Source: Eretmocerus hayati | Lineage: Eukaryota; Arthropoda; Insecta; Hymenoptera; Aphelinidae | NCBI GenBank assembly: GCA_029851415.1 | Contig: CM056744.1 | Location: forward strand, 71,186,172 to 71,250,171 | Reading direction: 5' to 3' | Length of the DNA stretch: 64,000 bases | Shown here: positions 20,888 to 31,861 of the stretch, piece by piece | Position numbering within the stretch: position 1 is the stretch's first letter | Layout: every line of letters begins with the position of its first letter | Position numbers and translations under genes: made by a program | Notes under the pieces: generated by a model | The model's database searches: none | The model's input: the letters and a program-made list of their open reading frames with translations, nothing else | Told to the model about the DNA's origin: nothing

Positions 20888-23110
20888 GAAGTACAAGCTG
20901 AACTTGTGAGTTTAGATCTATCGAAGTTTGGAATGGGTTATTTCAATTTTCCTTGACGATCATATTTTTGTTGTAGCAGTTATGAAGACTTTTCTTCTCC
21001 TCACTATGATCTAATATTCCTCACAAAGATTGTGCCGGAGAAGTTCCCTCTGTTTTTCTGTTTGATAGAACAGCTCGAGTTTCCTTCACAGGTTCACATG
21101 GTGCAGATAGTTCATTTCTGTCAGTTTCCATCGATCACTTGTACGTTCATGCGTTGCATGATATTTTGTACGCCTTTTGTGTGATAATCTTCTTTTTTGC
21201 GATTTCGTGCTCAGCGTTGTGCGCAAATCCAACTTCTCTTCATTGTCAGCAGTGTGTGAAGAAAAACGGAAAAAACTTCACGCTCAGTTTTACATTGACG
21301 CACCGATAAACTGTGCGTGAAATTGATTTCTGACACAGATTCCAATGCGTAAATGTAAAATCACGCACAAGTCACTCGGCATATCTGTGAGATGTGTGAC
21401 GATCTTGAAAATGTTTCTCAAATCATGAGACTAAACGTTCCAAAATGTCCCACGCACGCGTGGGTGAGCATACAGTCGAACCTATACATGTATACCTGCT
21501 CGTATGGGATTAACTATCTTTTGGGTAATCATTTGATGATCCAGGATTAATTTCTCTCTTGTTGACAGGAATTAATAATTCATCCACATTGAATGAGTAT
21601 AACTATACTTAATTTGGTTGTAACATTCTTGAATTTCACTATCTAGTCCAGAAATTGTTGTATTTTCCAAAGAATATTTTGATTTTTTTGTAAATATTAT
21701 GTGGAATCATACAAAATACTGTATTAACACGCCGTCTGGGCGAGTTCAACAGAGACAATGTTAGTAACAGTCGTGGATTTCGTTCTATATTGAGTTAGTT
21801 AGTCATTCTGATTAGTTCTCATCACCGTCTGATCACATTCTTTTCATAAGAATGTTCATGATAAAGATGACTGATGAGTTGATACTCCATTTGAATGTTC
21901 AACAAGATTCTCAGTTTTGTGAAACCGAGGAAAAACTCTGAATCTATTTTCGAATAATCGGTTATTGGTTTAATAAGCCAAGCTCTAATCTTGTTTACAG
22001 TCATTTGAATCTTGTAAATAAATCATTGAACTTACCAAAAATCTGGCTTATCTGTATCCGAGACTTGTTATTTGATAAATCACCGAAAACTATTAATTAT
22101 TGGGAATGATCTTATTTCAAATATCTAATTGATCTGTACAACCTTAAATTTTTGATTATTCAGAAATCAACAATAGTTAGAATTTTGCAGAGACTACAAA
22201 AATTTTATGAGAAGAGAACTTTTTTGAAACATTTCGAGAATTTATTATCGCTTCGCTTCCCGTGCGTAAATGTGTACTTTTGGGCGTGCGTGAAATTCAA
22301 TAGCTGTACGTGGATTTCACTCCTCATACTCGATCGGCAACTTGTGCGGAAATCACCCTTCTTGCACCCGTTGTGTAATGTACTATTTTCTCGTTCGGAA
22401 GGTGATCACAATGATGTCACTCAACGATTTGATAACATAATCATAGGGAGAACCGTCGATTAATATCGTGAATAAATCGAATTTTTGAACGTCCGAACGT
22501 TTCGACTGAACAATTGTCACGGACAATATCGATGTTGCTTGAGCAGACTCTTGGTTTGTTAATCGCGGGATACTTAATCATCCTTGTATAGTCCTGCTCT
22601 ATGCTGATTCTGGAATATTGAATCCTTAGCCGAGTGTATGAAGTTGTTCAACGGGAGAGGAGTTTCTCGGGAATTCCAGTTAAAAGTTTGATGAGAGATA
22701 TTTTTTGTACTGTAATCGTTGTATGAAATGTGTCCATACGGAGACTCTGTACAAATGGAGTCGATAGAAGATGGGTTTTCCTCAGCCATTCCTGAAGGAG
22801 AATCTCGTCCTCAGGCGAGGAAAAAATTGATTTCAACGAATTTGTTTGAACATTCATTTTTGTATTAAATTGATTATTCCGATGTTAAGGATGTCTTGTG
22901 GCTCTTTTAAATGAACACGATCACATTCTTCTCATCGAATCAGGATATGTAAATTAACGTTGCGCGACTCTTTCATCCGGAGAGCGGATTTTGGTCCCCT
23001 GGCCAATTTCGATCTAGGAGTCATGTCGGAGTCGAATGATAGTTATTCATCACTTCATGTACGATATTCCGACCCGAGAATCGGCCAACGAGATGATGCG
23101 CTGGTCAACG
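20888..23110 (+). other. Transposon centre downstream of the ORF, no gene recognised
   Basis: About 2.2 kb, AT-rich, with only short frames on either strand and no RAG2-like or other recognisable protein. It contains two clusters of related short motifs: GTGCGTGAAATT near 21309 and 22283, TGCGTAAATGT near 21346 and 22264, and further CGCAC/GTGCG words. AATAAA occurs near 22018 and could end the ORF transcript. The last ~170 bp before the right array (22940-23110) are less AT-rich and unmatched elsewhere in the window. Confidence 0.6.
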
Positions 23111-26100
23111 TGGTATTTCCGAGCTTCCGCAAGTTCAAATACACACTGGGATTTCATGATTCACTGAGGTTCTCGACCATCCGCGAGTGATTCCGAGCGA
23201 AAAAGTATCGTAAAAAGTTCCAGCGTCAATTTCTTGACTCGCGCAACGTGGCATTTGGTTGGTGGATCGTTCTAGATGGTCCTCGCAATGCTTTCTAGCT
23301 TCCGCAAGTCTGTTGAGACGCCTGGATTCGTGTTTTTGAGGATTTTTCGACCATTTGTGAGTGATCCCCTGCAAAAGAGGGTTCATAAAAAATCCCAGCG
23401 TCAATTTCATAACCCCTACCTTTGGGCATTCGATTGATGGATCATTGTAGATGATATTTGCAGTGCTTTTCAGTTTCCGCAAGTTTGTATGGGCACCTAG
23501 AATACATGGTTTCAGGGGTTCTCCCCCCATTCGCGAGCGAATCTCGTCGGATTCAGAGTGTTAAATCATTCCAGCGGCATTTTTTCCACCTCTAGTTTGA
23601 GGCATTTGATAACTAGGACATATGAGATGGTCCTCGCGGTATTTCCGAGCTTCCGCAAGTTCAAATACACACTGGGATTTCATGATTCACTGAGGTTCTC
23701 GACCATCCGCGAGTGATTCCGAGCGAAAAAGTATCGTAAAAAGTTCCAGCGTCAATTTCTTGACTCGCGCAACGTGGCATTTGGTTGGTGGATCGTTCTA
23801 GATGGTCCTCGCAATGCTTTCTAGCTTCCGCAAGTCTGTTGAGACGCCTGGATTCGTGTTTTTGAGGATTTTTCGACCATTTGTGAGTGATCCCCTGCAA
23901 AAGAGGGTTCATAAAAAATCCCAGCGTCAATTTCATAACCCCTACCTTTGGGCATTCGATTGATGGATCATTGTAGATGATATTCGCAGTGCTTTTCAGT
24001 TTCCGCAAGTTTGTATGGGCACCTAGAATACATGGTTTCAGGGGTTCTCCCCCCATTCGCGAGCGAATCTCGTCGGATTCAGAGTGTTAAATCATTCCAG
24101 CGGCATTTTTTCCACCTCTAGTTTGAGGCATTTGATAACTAGGACATATGAGATGGTCCTCGCGGTATTTCCGAGCTTCCGCAAGTTCAAATACACACTG
24201 GGATTTCATGATTCACTGAGGTTCTCGACCATCCGCGAGTGATTCCGAGCGAAAAAGTATCGTAAAAAGTTCCAGCGTCAATTTCTTGACTCGCGCAACG
24301 TGGCATTTGGTTGGTGGATCGTTCTAGATGGTCCTCGCAATGCTTTCTAGCTTCCGCAAGTCTGTTGAGACGCCTGGATTCGTGTTTTTGAGGATTTTTC
24401 GACCATTTGTGAGTGATCCCCTGCAAAAGAGGGTTCATAAAAAATCCCAGCGTCAATTTCATAACCCCTACCTTTGGGCATTCGATTGATGGATCATTGT
24501 AGATGATATTCGCAGTGCTTCTCAGTTTCCGCAAGTTTGTATGGGCACCTAGAATACATGGTTTCAGGGGTTCTCCCCCCATCCGCGAGCGAATCTCGTC
24601 GGATTCAGAGTCTTAAATCATTCCAGCGGCATTTTTTCCACCTCTAGTTTGAGGCATTTGATAACTAGGACATATGAGATGGTCCTCGCGGTATTTCCGA
24701 GCTTCCGCAAGTTCAAATACACACTGGGATTTCATGATTCACTGAGGTTCTCGACCATCCGCGAGTGATTCCGAGCGAAAAAGTATCGTAAAAAGTTCCA
24801 GCGTCAATTTCTTGACTCGCGCAACGTGGCATTTGGTTGGTGGATCGTTCTAGATGGTCCTCGCAGTGCTTTCTAGCTTCCGCAAGTCTGTTTAGACGCC
24901 TGGATTCGTGTTTTTGAGGATTTTTCGACCATTTGTGAGTGATCCCCTGCAAAAGAGGGTTCATAAAAAATCCCAGCGTCAATTTCATAACCCCTACCTT
25001 TGGGCATTCGATTGATGGATCATTGTAGATGATATTCGCAGTGCTTTTCAGTTTCCGCAAGTTTGTATGGGCACCTAGAATACATGGTTTCAGGGGTTCT
25101 CCCCCCATTCGCGAGCGAATCTCGTCGGATTCAGAGTCTTAAATCATTCCAGCGGCATTTTTTCCACCTCTAGTTTGAGGCATTTGATAACTAGGACATA
25201 TGAGATGGTCCTCGCGGTATTTCCGAGCTTCCGCAAGTTCAAATACACACTGGGATTTCATGATTCACTGAGGTTCTCGACCATCCGCGAGTGATTCCGA
25301 GCGAAAAAGTATCGTGAAAAGTTCCAGCGTCAATTTCTTGACTCGCGCAACGTGGCATTTGGTTGGTGGATCGTTCTAGATGGTCCTCGCAATGCTTTCT
25401 AGCTTCCGCAAGTCTGTTTAGACGCCTGGATTCGTGTTTTTGAGGATTTTTCGACCATTTGTGAGTGATCCCCTGCAAAAGAGGGTTCATAAAAAATCCC
25501 AGCGTCAATTTCATAACCCCTACCTTTGGGCATTCGATTGATGGATCATTGTAGATGATATTCGCAGTGCTTTTCAGTTTCCGCAAGTTTGTATGGGCAC
25601 CTAGAATACATGGTTTCAGGGGTTCTCCCCCCATTCGCGAGCGAATCTCGTCGGATTCAGAGTCTTAAATCATTCCAGCGGCATTTTTTTCACCTCTAGT
25701 TTGAGGCATTCGATAACTAGGACATATGAGATGGTCCTCGCAGTATTTCTGAGCTTCCGCAAGTTCAAATACACACCGGGATTTCCTGATTTCGTGAAGT
25801 TTTCTACCATTCGCGAGTGATTCCGAGCGAAAAAGTATCGTAAAAAGTTCCAGCGTCAATTTCTTGACTCGCGCAACGTGGCATTTGGTTGGTGGATCGT
25901 TCTAGATGGTCCTCGCAATGCTTTCTAGCTTCCGCAAGTCTGTTTAGACGCCTGGATTCGTGTTTTTGAGGATTTTTCGACCATTTGTGAGTGATCCCCT
26001 GCAAAAGAGGGTTCATAAAAAATCCCAGCGTCAATTTCATAACCCGTACCTTTGGGCATTCGATTGATGGATCATTGTAGATGATATTCGCAGTGCTTTT

Positions 26101-29100
26101 CAGTTTCCGCAAGTTTGTATGGGCACCTAGAATACATGGTTTCAGCGGTTCTCCCCCCATTCGCGAGCGAATCTCGTCGGATTCAGAGTCTTAAATCATT
26201 CCAGCGGCATTTTTTCCACCTCTAGTTTGAGGCATTTGATAACTAGGACATATGAGATGGTCCTCGCGGTATTTCCGAGCTTCCGCAAGTTCAAATACAC
26301 ACTGGGATTTCATGATTCACTGAGGTTCTCGACCATCCGCGAGTGATTCCGAGCGAAAAAGTATCGTAAAAAGTTCCAGCGTCAATTTCTTGACTCGCGC
26401 AACGTGGCATTTGGTTGGTGGATCGTTCTAGATGGTCCTCGCAGTGCTTTCTAGCTTCCGCAAGTCTGTTTAGACGCCTGGATTCGTGTTTTTGAGGATT
26501 TTTCGACCATTTGTGAGTGATCCCCTGCAAAAGAGGGTTCATAAAAAATCCCAGCGTCAATTTCATAACCCCTACCTTTGGGCATTCGATTGATGGATCA
26601 TTGTAGATGATATTCGCAGTGCTTTTCAGTTTCCGCAAGTTTGTATGGGCACCTAGAATACATGGTTTCAGGGGTTCTCCCCCCATTCGCGAGCGAATCT
26701 CGTCGGATTCAGAGTCTTAAATCATTCCAGCGGCATTTTTTCCACCTCTAGTTTGAGGCATTTGATAACTAGGACATATGAGATGGTCCTCGCGGTATTT
26801 CCGAGCTTCCGCAAGTTCAAATACACACTGGGATTTCATGATTCACTGAGGTTCTCGACCATCCGCGAGTGATTCCGAGCGAAAAAGTATCGTGAAAAGT
26901 TCCAGCGTCAATTTCTTGACTCGCGCAACGTGGCATTTGGTTGGTGGATCGTTCTAGATGGTCCTCGCAGTGCTTTCTAGCTTCCGCAAGTCTGTTTAGA
27001 CGCCTGGATTCGTGTTTTTGAGGATTTTTCGACCATTTGTGAGTGATCCCCTGCAAAAGAGGGTTCATAAAAAATCCCAGCGTCAATTTCATAACCCCTA
27101 CCTTTGGGCATTCGATTGATGGATCATTGTAGATGATATTCGCAGTGCTTTTCAGTTTCCGCAAGTTTGTATGGGCACCTAGAATACATGGTTTCAGGGG
27201 TTCTCCCCCCATTCGCGAGCGAATCTCGTCGGATTCAGAGTGTTAAATCATTCCAGCGGCATTTTTTCCACCTCTAGTTTGAGGCATTTGATAACTAGGA
27301 CATATGAGATGGTCCTCGCGGTATTTCCGAGCTTCCGCAAGTTCAAATACACACTGGGATTTCATGATTCACTGAGGTTCTCGACCATCCGCGAGTGATT
27401 CCGAGCGAAAAAGTATCGTAAAAAGTTCCAGCGTCAATTTCTTGACTCGCGCAACGTGGCATTTGGTTGGTGGATCGTTCTAGATGGTCCTCGCAATGCT
27501 TTCTAGCTTCCGCAAGTCTGTTGAGACGCCTGGATTCGTGTTTTTGAGGATTTTTCGACCATTTGTGAGTGATCCCCTGCAAAAGAGGGTTCATAAAAAA
27601 TCCCAGCGTCAATTTCATAACCCCTACCTTTGGGCATTCGATTGATGGATCATTGTAGATGATATTCGCAGTGCTTCTCAGTTTCCGCAAGTTTGTATGG
27701 GCACCTAGAATACATGGTTTCAGGGGTTCTCCCCCCATCCGCGAGCGAATCTCGTCGGATTCAGAGTCTTAAATCATTCCAGCGGCATTTTTTCCACCTC
27801 TAGTTTGAGGCATTTGATAACTAGGACATATGAGATGGTCCTCGCGGTATTTCCGAGCTTCCGCAAGTTCAAATACACACTGGGATTTCATGATTCACTG
27901 AGGTTCTCGACCATCCGCGAGTGATTCCGAGCGAAAAAGTATCGTAAAAAGTTCCAGCGTCAATTTCTTGACTCGCGCAACGTGGCATTTGGTTGGTGGA
28001 TCGTTCTAGATGGTCCTCGCAGTGCTTTCTAGCTTCCGCAAGTCTGTTTAGACGCCTGGATTCGTGTTTTTGAGGATTTTTCGACCATTTGTGAGTGATC
28101 CCCTGCAAAAGAGGGTTCATAAAAAATCCCAGCGTCAATTTCATAACCCCTACCTTTGGGCATTCGATTGATGGATCATTGTAGATGATATTCGCAGTGC
28201 TTTTCAGTTTCCGCAAGTTTGTATGGGCACCTAGAATACATGGTTTCAGGGGTTCTCCCCCCATTCGCGAGCGAATCTCGTCGGATTCAGAGTCTTAAAT
28301 CATTCCAGCGGCATTTTTTCCACCTCTAGTTTGAGGCATTTGATAACTAGGACATATGAGATGGTCCTCGCGGTATTTCCGAGCTTCCGCAAGTTCAAAT
28401 ACACACTGGGATTTCATGATTCACTGAGGTTCTCGACCATCCGCGAGTGATTCCGAGCGAAAAAGTATCGTGAAAAGTTCCAGCGTCAATTTCTTGACTC
28501 GCGCAACGTGGCATTTGGTTGGTGGATCGTTCTAGATGGTCCTCGCAATGCTTTCTAGCTTCCGCAAGTCTGTTTAGACGCCTGGATTCGTGTTTTTGAG
28601 GATTTTTCGACCATTTGTGAGTGATCCCCTGCAAAAGAGGGTTCATAAAAAATCCCAGCGTCAATTTCATAACCCCTACCTTTGGGCATTCGATTGATGG
28701 ATCATTGTAGATGATATTCGCAGTGCTTTTCAGTTTCCGCAAGTTTGTATGGGCACCTAGAATACATGGTTTCAGGGGTTCTCCCCCCATTCGCGAGCGA
28801 ATCTCGTCGGATTCAGAGTCTTAAATCATTCCAGCGGCATTTTTTTCACCTCTAGTTTGAGGCATTCGATAACTAGGACATATGAGATGGTCCTCGCAGT
28901 ATTTCTGAGCTTCCGCAAGTTCAAATACACACCGGGATTTCCTGATTTCGTGAAGTTTTCTACCATTCGCGAGTGATTCCGAGCGAAAAAGTATCGTAAA
29001 AAGTTCCAGCGTCAATTTCTTGACTCGCGCAACGTGGCATTTGGTTGGTGGATCGTTCTAGATGGTCCTCGCAATGCTTTCTAGCTTCCGCAAGTCTGTT

Positions 29101-29621
29101 TAGACGCCTGGATTCGTGTTTTTGAGGATTTTTCGACCATTTGTGAGTGATCCCCTGCAAAAGAGGGTTCATAAAAAATCCCAGCGTCAATTTCATAACC
29201 CGTACCTTTGGGCATTCGATTGATGGATCATTGTAGATGATATTCGCAGTGCTTTTCAGTTTCCGCAAGTTTGTATGGGCACCTAGAATACATGGTTTCA
29301 GCGGTTCTCCCCCCATTCGCGAGCGAATCTCGTCGGATTCAGAGTCTTAAATCATTCCAGCGGCATTTTTTCCACCTCTAGTTTGAGGCATTCGATAACT
29401 AGGACATATGAGATGGTCCTCGCAGTATTTCTGAGCTTCCGCAAGTTCAAATACACACCGGGATTTCCTGATTTCGTGAAGTTTTCCACCATTCGCGAGT
29501 GATTCCGAGCGAAAAAGTATCGTAAAAAGTTCCAGCGTCAATTTCTTGACTCGCGCAACGTGGCATTTGGTTGGTAGAACGTTCTAGATGGTCCTTGCAG
29601 TGCTCTCTAGCTTCCGCAAGT
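23111..29621 (-). repeat. 526-bp tandem array, right (12.4 units, inverted)
   Basis: Same trimeric unit as the left array, read on the minus strand, at exact 526-bp spacing (29621, 29095, ... 23309). Twelve complete units are followed by one A subunit and 24 bp of B. It is longer than the left array by about 2.6 units. Confidence 0.95.
23854..29450 (-). repeat. Six-unit (3156-bp) duplication inside the right array
   Basis: Rare variants recur at an offset of 3156 bp (6 x 526): CCCGTACC and TTCAGCGGTTC near 29200-29300 and 26044-26145; the outer-type B subunit near 28921 and 25765; and a C-subunit variant near 27676 and 24520. Matching blocks are roughly 27010-29450 and 23854-26294; bounds are approximate. 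Confidence 0.75.
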
Positions 29622-30000
29622 CGTTCTGCAGTCTCGAAGTCACCAATTGTCCAACAAAGAGGTCGAGAAAGCATCTATCCCGAGTGAGTTGCAAGTCTGA
29701 CCAATTTTGGGCGTTTGCAACGTATCATAGACGAATAAATAACCCAGGAAAGTGGTAAAGGGTTGTATACACATCCCGAAGACCATATAGGTCAGTTCGG
29801 ATGGTTTTGAGCCAAAAATCATATGCCTAGTAAGTAGGAATGTGTAGTATTCTCCTCTCGGATCGAGTTCAACATCCCATACGCTCTATAGATCCAAGAA
29901 CGATTATTTCCAAAATTGTTGCAGTGCCTTGAGGTGGAGAATGAAAAAACGAAGAAAATCCGTTTTGGATCGATCCAATCGGTCAAAAATTCGCGTGGAT

Positions 30001-30039
30001 ACGATTTGTGCCGCAAAATGCATGTTTCGCCCCACTGTG
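30001..30039 (-). other. Right terminal RSS-like signal (inverted)
   Basis: Exact reverse complement of 14188-14226: ACGATTTGT at 30001-30009, 23 bp, CACTGTG at 30033-30039. Both ends therefore have the same 23-bp spacing rather than a 12/23 pair. Confidence 0.75.
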
Positions 30040-30044
30040 CGCCG
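30040..30044. other. Right 5-bp target-site duplication (CGCCG)
   Basis: Direct copy of 14183-14187, adjoining the inverted CACTGTG end. Joining the flanks restores an uninterrupted LTR-element sequence with one CGCCG. Confidence 0.9.
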
Positions 30045-30406
30045 GGGGTCAAGAAGACCTCCCCAAATGGTCCGCCAAATGAGAGTATACCCATTCTCCT
30101 CCACCCCTTCCCCGAAACCCAGAGTCCGCTTCCTTGTGCGCTTTGAATTTTAGATAGCGTTGTAGTTGGGAATCCTTCCCTAGTAGTTGATTGTTCAGAG
30201 GATTTCTTTGAAAATGATCATTTTTTTTGATGAGTTGATTTGAATTTTGAATGTGGATTATTGTTGGATTTCGAATGATGAATATATTTGTTATGATTTG
30301 AATTTTGATTTCTGTAGCAATGTATTATGATGATTAGAATCCGCCGAGGTAACGATGAGGGTGGGCGCAGGGGAGACCAAGGCCACTTCGGTTCTGCTTC
30401 TCACCC
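30045..30406 (+). other. 3' internal region of the LTR element
   Basis: The remainder of the element between the nested insertion and the polypurine tract. The first ~100 bp are C-rich, then about 180 bp are AT-rich with GATTTGAATTTTGA-like words. No gene. TCCGCC occurs near 30071 and 30341. Confidence 0.6.
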
Positions 30407-30436
30407 AGGAGGGTGGGGGGGAGGAGCCGGGGGTAA
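30407..30436 (+). promoter_or_regulatory. Polypurine tract
   Basis: A thirty-base, almost pure purine stretch (GGAGGGT, a G run, GGAGG, G run, TAA) directly before the TG of the 3' LTR, in the position of the plus-strand primer. A CC and two T interrupt it. Confidence 0.75.
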
Positions 30437-31857
30437 TGCAACGTGGACGTTGCAGCACGCTTTTCGTCTCCTCTCGTTAAACCCTCGTCGTCACCTCGGG
30501 CAAAGTGAATCAAGGTCTGATTTTCGTGTGTTATACTTTTTTGTTGAGGTGCCCGAGGTGACGAGAAGAAGATGACAACGACGTTTCAAACGGGCTGATG
30601 GCTCCCGCCACCAGCGTGGTGGCAGCACCTTCCAGCCCACCAAGCCGGGCGGCGCAGCGCTTGCGCGGGCTAGAGGAAGCCGCGCCGCGCATCGCCGGCC
30701 GGCAATCTTGGGATGGCTGCCGGCCTAGATAGACCTCCCTGTAGATCGTGCCCTTAAATTCGCCGCGTGCTCCAGGAGTAGCGACCTAGGACGGGTCCAG
30801 TGATCACGCCGCGGGTGCACAAGACGTTTCGTGTGTGTGTGGGTGAACCCAATGCTGGTGCCAAGACTTGCGTTAGCGTGTGCTGACGCGTGGCCACCAC
30901 ACACGACCACATCTCGCCCAGGGTACACAGCTTTTGGAGGGTGACCCGGACTGGGCTAGAGAGAGAGAGAGAGCTGCAGCAGCAGCGAAATCAAGCAGCC
31001 CCAGCAGCAGAGCAGCAACAGCGCAGCAGAAGCGCCATCGCAGTGAGCTTCCGGACGATCGACATAGACCTACGCGGTGAGTGGCATTACGTCTTCCCCA
31101 GGGTGCATCCGCCCTCATCGTGAACCTCCCCGGGCGGAGAGTCGTGTCCAGGGCTACCGGGTGGCCTATTTCCCAGCTCGCGACGCGGTGTGTCCTTCTT
31201 GTCCGCCGACCCATCGCGTCGTAACCGTGTCCCTCCAACCCCCCGCGCCAATATTAGCATGCACGTTTTGGCCATGCTGGGCCACGCGGGTCGATGTAGC
31301 GGCCATTTTGCGTAATAATTCTGACTTCCGGAGACGAAGGCGCGGAGAGTTGGAGAGGGACGGGCCCGCCGGCTGGGGAAATAGCTCCCCCCCCTCGCGT
31401 AAGCTCCGCCCTCAATGTATATGGGTGATTCCGCCGAAACAGTGCAGTGAGTAATTTCGAGTCAATGTACGGGGGTGTTTCCGCTGTAAAGTGACTTTTT
31501 GATATTCTGATTTTCTGTGAATTATTGGACAAATGAACGATTTGATGACAGTTTTTGCCACAGATGGCGTTGTGAGTAGGTTTATCGACCTGCGAGTCGG
31601 AAAATGCGATTTCTGAAAGCAATAAATCCGTTTATATTTTTGAGAACGACGAGAGTGATTATTTGTGTCGATCGAATTCTACCAGTGTCCGCAGAATACA
31701 TTCGCGTTTTTCAGGTGCTCCCAAGATGCCCCACTGTCCCGCCCCTCGTGGCGCGGGGTGCCTGGCCCTAACCCGATCCGGCCCAAATAAATGAGGTGGC
31801 GTTGGGTGGGTTTATCTTTTCAGGAAATTTCCCCCTGCTGATGCCCGCCACGTTACA
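30437..31857 (+). repeat. 3' LTR (1421 bp)
   Basis: Direct repeat of 6820-8243 with about 23 substitutions. The same TGCAACGTGG start, palindrome, stem-loop, (GA)n/CAG tract and CCACGTTACA end are present. The C run near 31386 is shorter than in the 5' LTR. Confidence 0.95.
31786..31791 (+). promoter_or_regulatory. AATAAA, candidate polyadenylation signal (3' LTR)
   Basis: AATAAA about 66 bp before the LTR end, the copy that would serve element transcripts. Another AATAAA is at 31621-31626. Confidence 0.45.
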
Positions 31858-31861
31858 CCTT
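31858..31861. other. Right target-site duplication (CCTT) of the LTR element
   Basis: Directly follows the CA of the 3' LTR and matches 6816-6819. The satellite resumes in register immediately after. Confidence 0.85.

Larger units (their letters stand above)
14188..30039 (+). mobile_element. Giant RAG1/Transib-like DNA transposon with tandem-repeat arms
   Basis: A 15,852-bp element bounded by inverted CACAGTG ends and a perfect CGCCG duplication. Layout: 418 bp of terminal sequence, 9.8 copies of a 526-bp unit, a 3340-bp centre with a RAG1-like ORF, 12.4 inverted copies of the unit, then 418 bp of inverted terminal sequence. The arms are inverted repeats of 5583 and 6929 bp. End sequence, duplication length and composition, and transposase type all point to the Transib/RAG superfamily. 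The architecture recalls foldback elements (FB, Galileo), whose arms are also tandem repeats but whose transposase is P-type. Because the ORF is 5'-truncated, this copy may need a transposase supplied in trans. Confidence 0.92.
23111..30039 (-). repeat. Right inverted-repeat arm (6929 bp)
   Basis: Inverted relative to the left arm. The terminal 418 bp is 29622-30039. Its inner edge is 24 bp into a B subunit, whereas the left arm ends 80 bp into a C subunit, so the two inner boundaries arose separately. Confidence 0.92.
6820..31857 (+). mobile_element. Non-autonomous LTR retrotransposon carrying a nested DNA transposon
   Basis: A 25,038-bp element: 5' LTR, tRNA-Arg primer-binding site, one 570-aa ORF, a long tract without a convincing gene, a nested 15.85-kb DNA transposon, polypurine tract and 3' LTR, flanked by CCTT duplications. 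Removing the nested element and its extra 5-bp duplication leaves about 9.2 kb. Primer site and duplication length suggest the mdg1/412 side of Ty3/gypsy (established for those elements; assignment here is inference). No protease, reverse transcriptase, RNase H or integrase motif was found in any frame, so it should depend on enzymes from another element, like large retrotransposon derivatives. The two LTRs differ at about 23 positions by eye, so insertion is old but not ancient. Confidence 0.92.

Noticed and set aside
20888..23110. A RAG2-like partner gene beside the RAG1-like ORF
   Set aside because: Only short frames are present on both strands, with no kelch-type or PHD-type pattern.
14606..29621. 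CRISPR-like array
   Set aside because: The repeats are 526 bp with near-identical content throughout, no short repeat/unique spacer alternation and no cas genes, in a eukaryotic setting.
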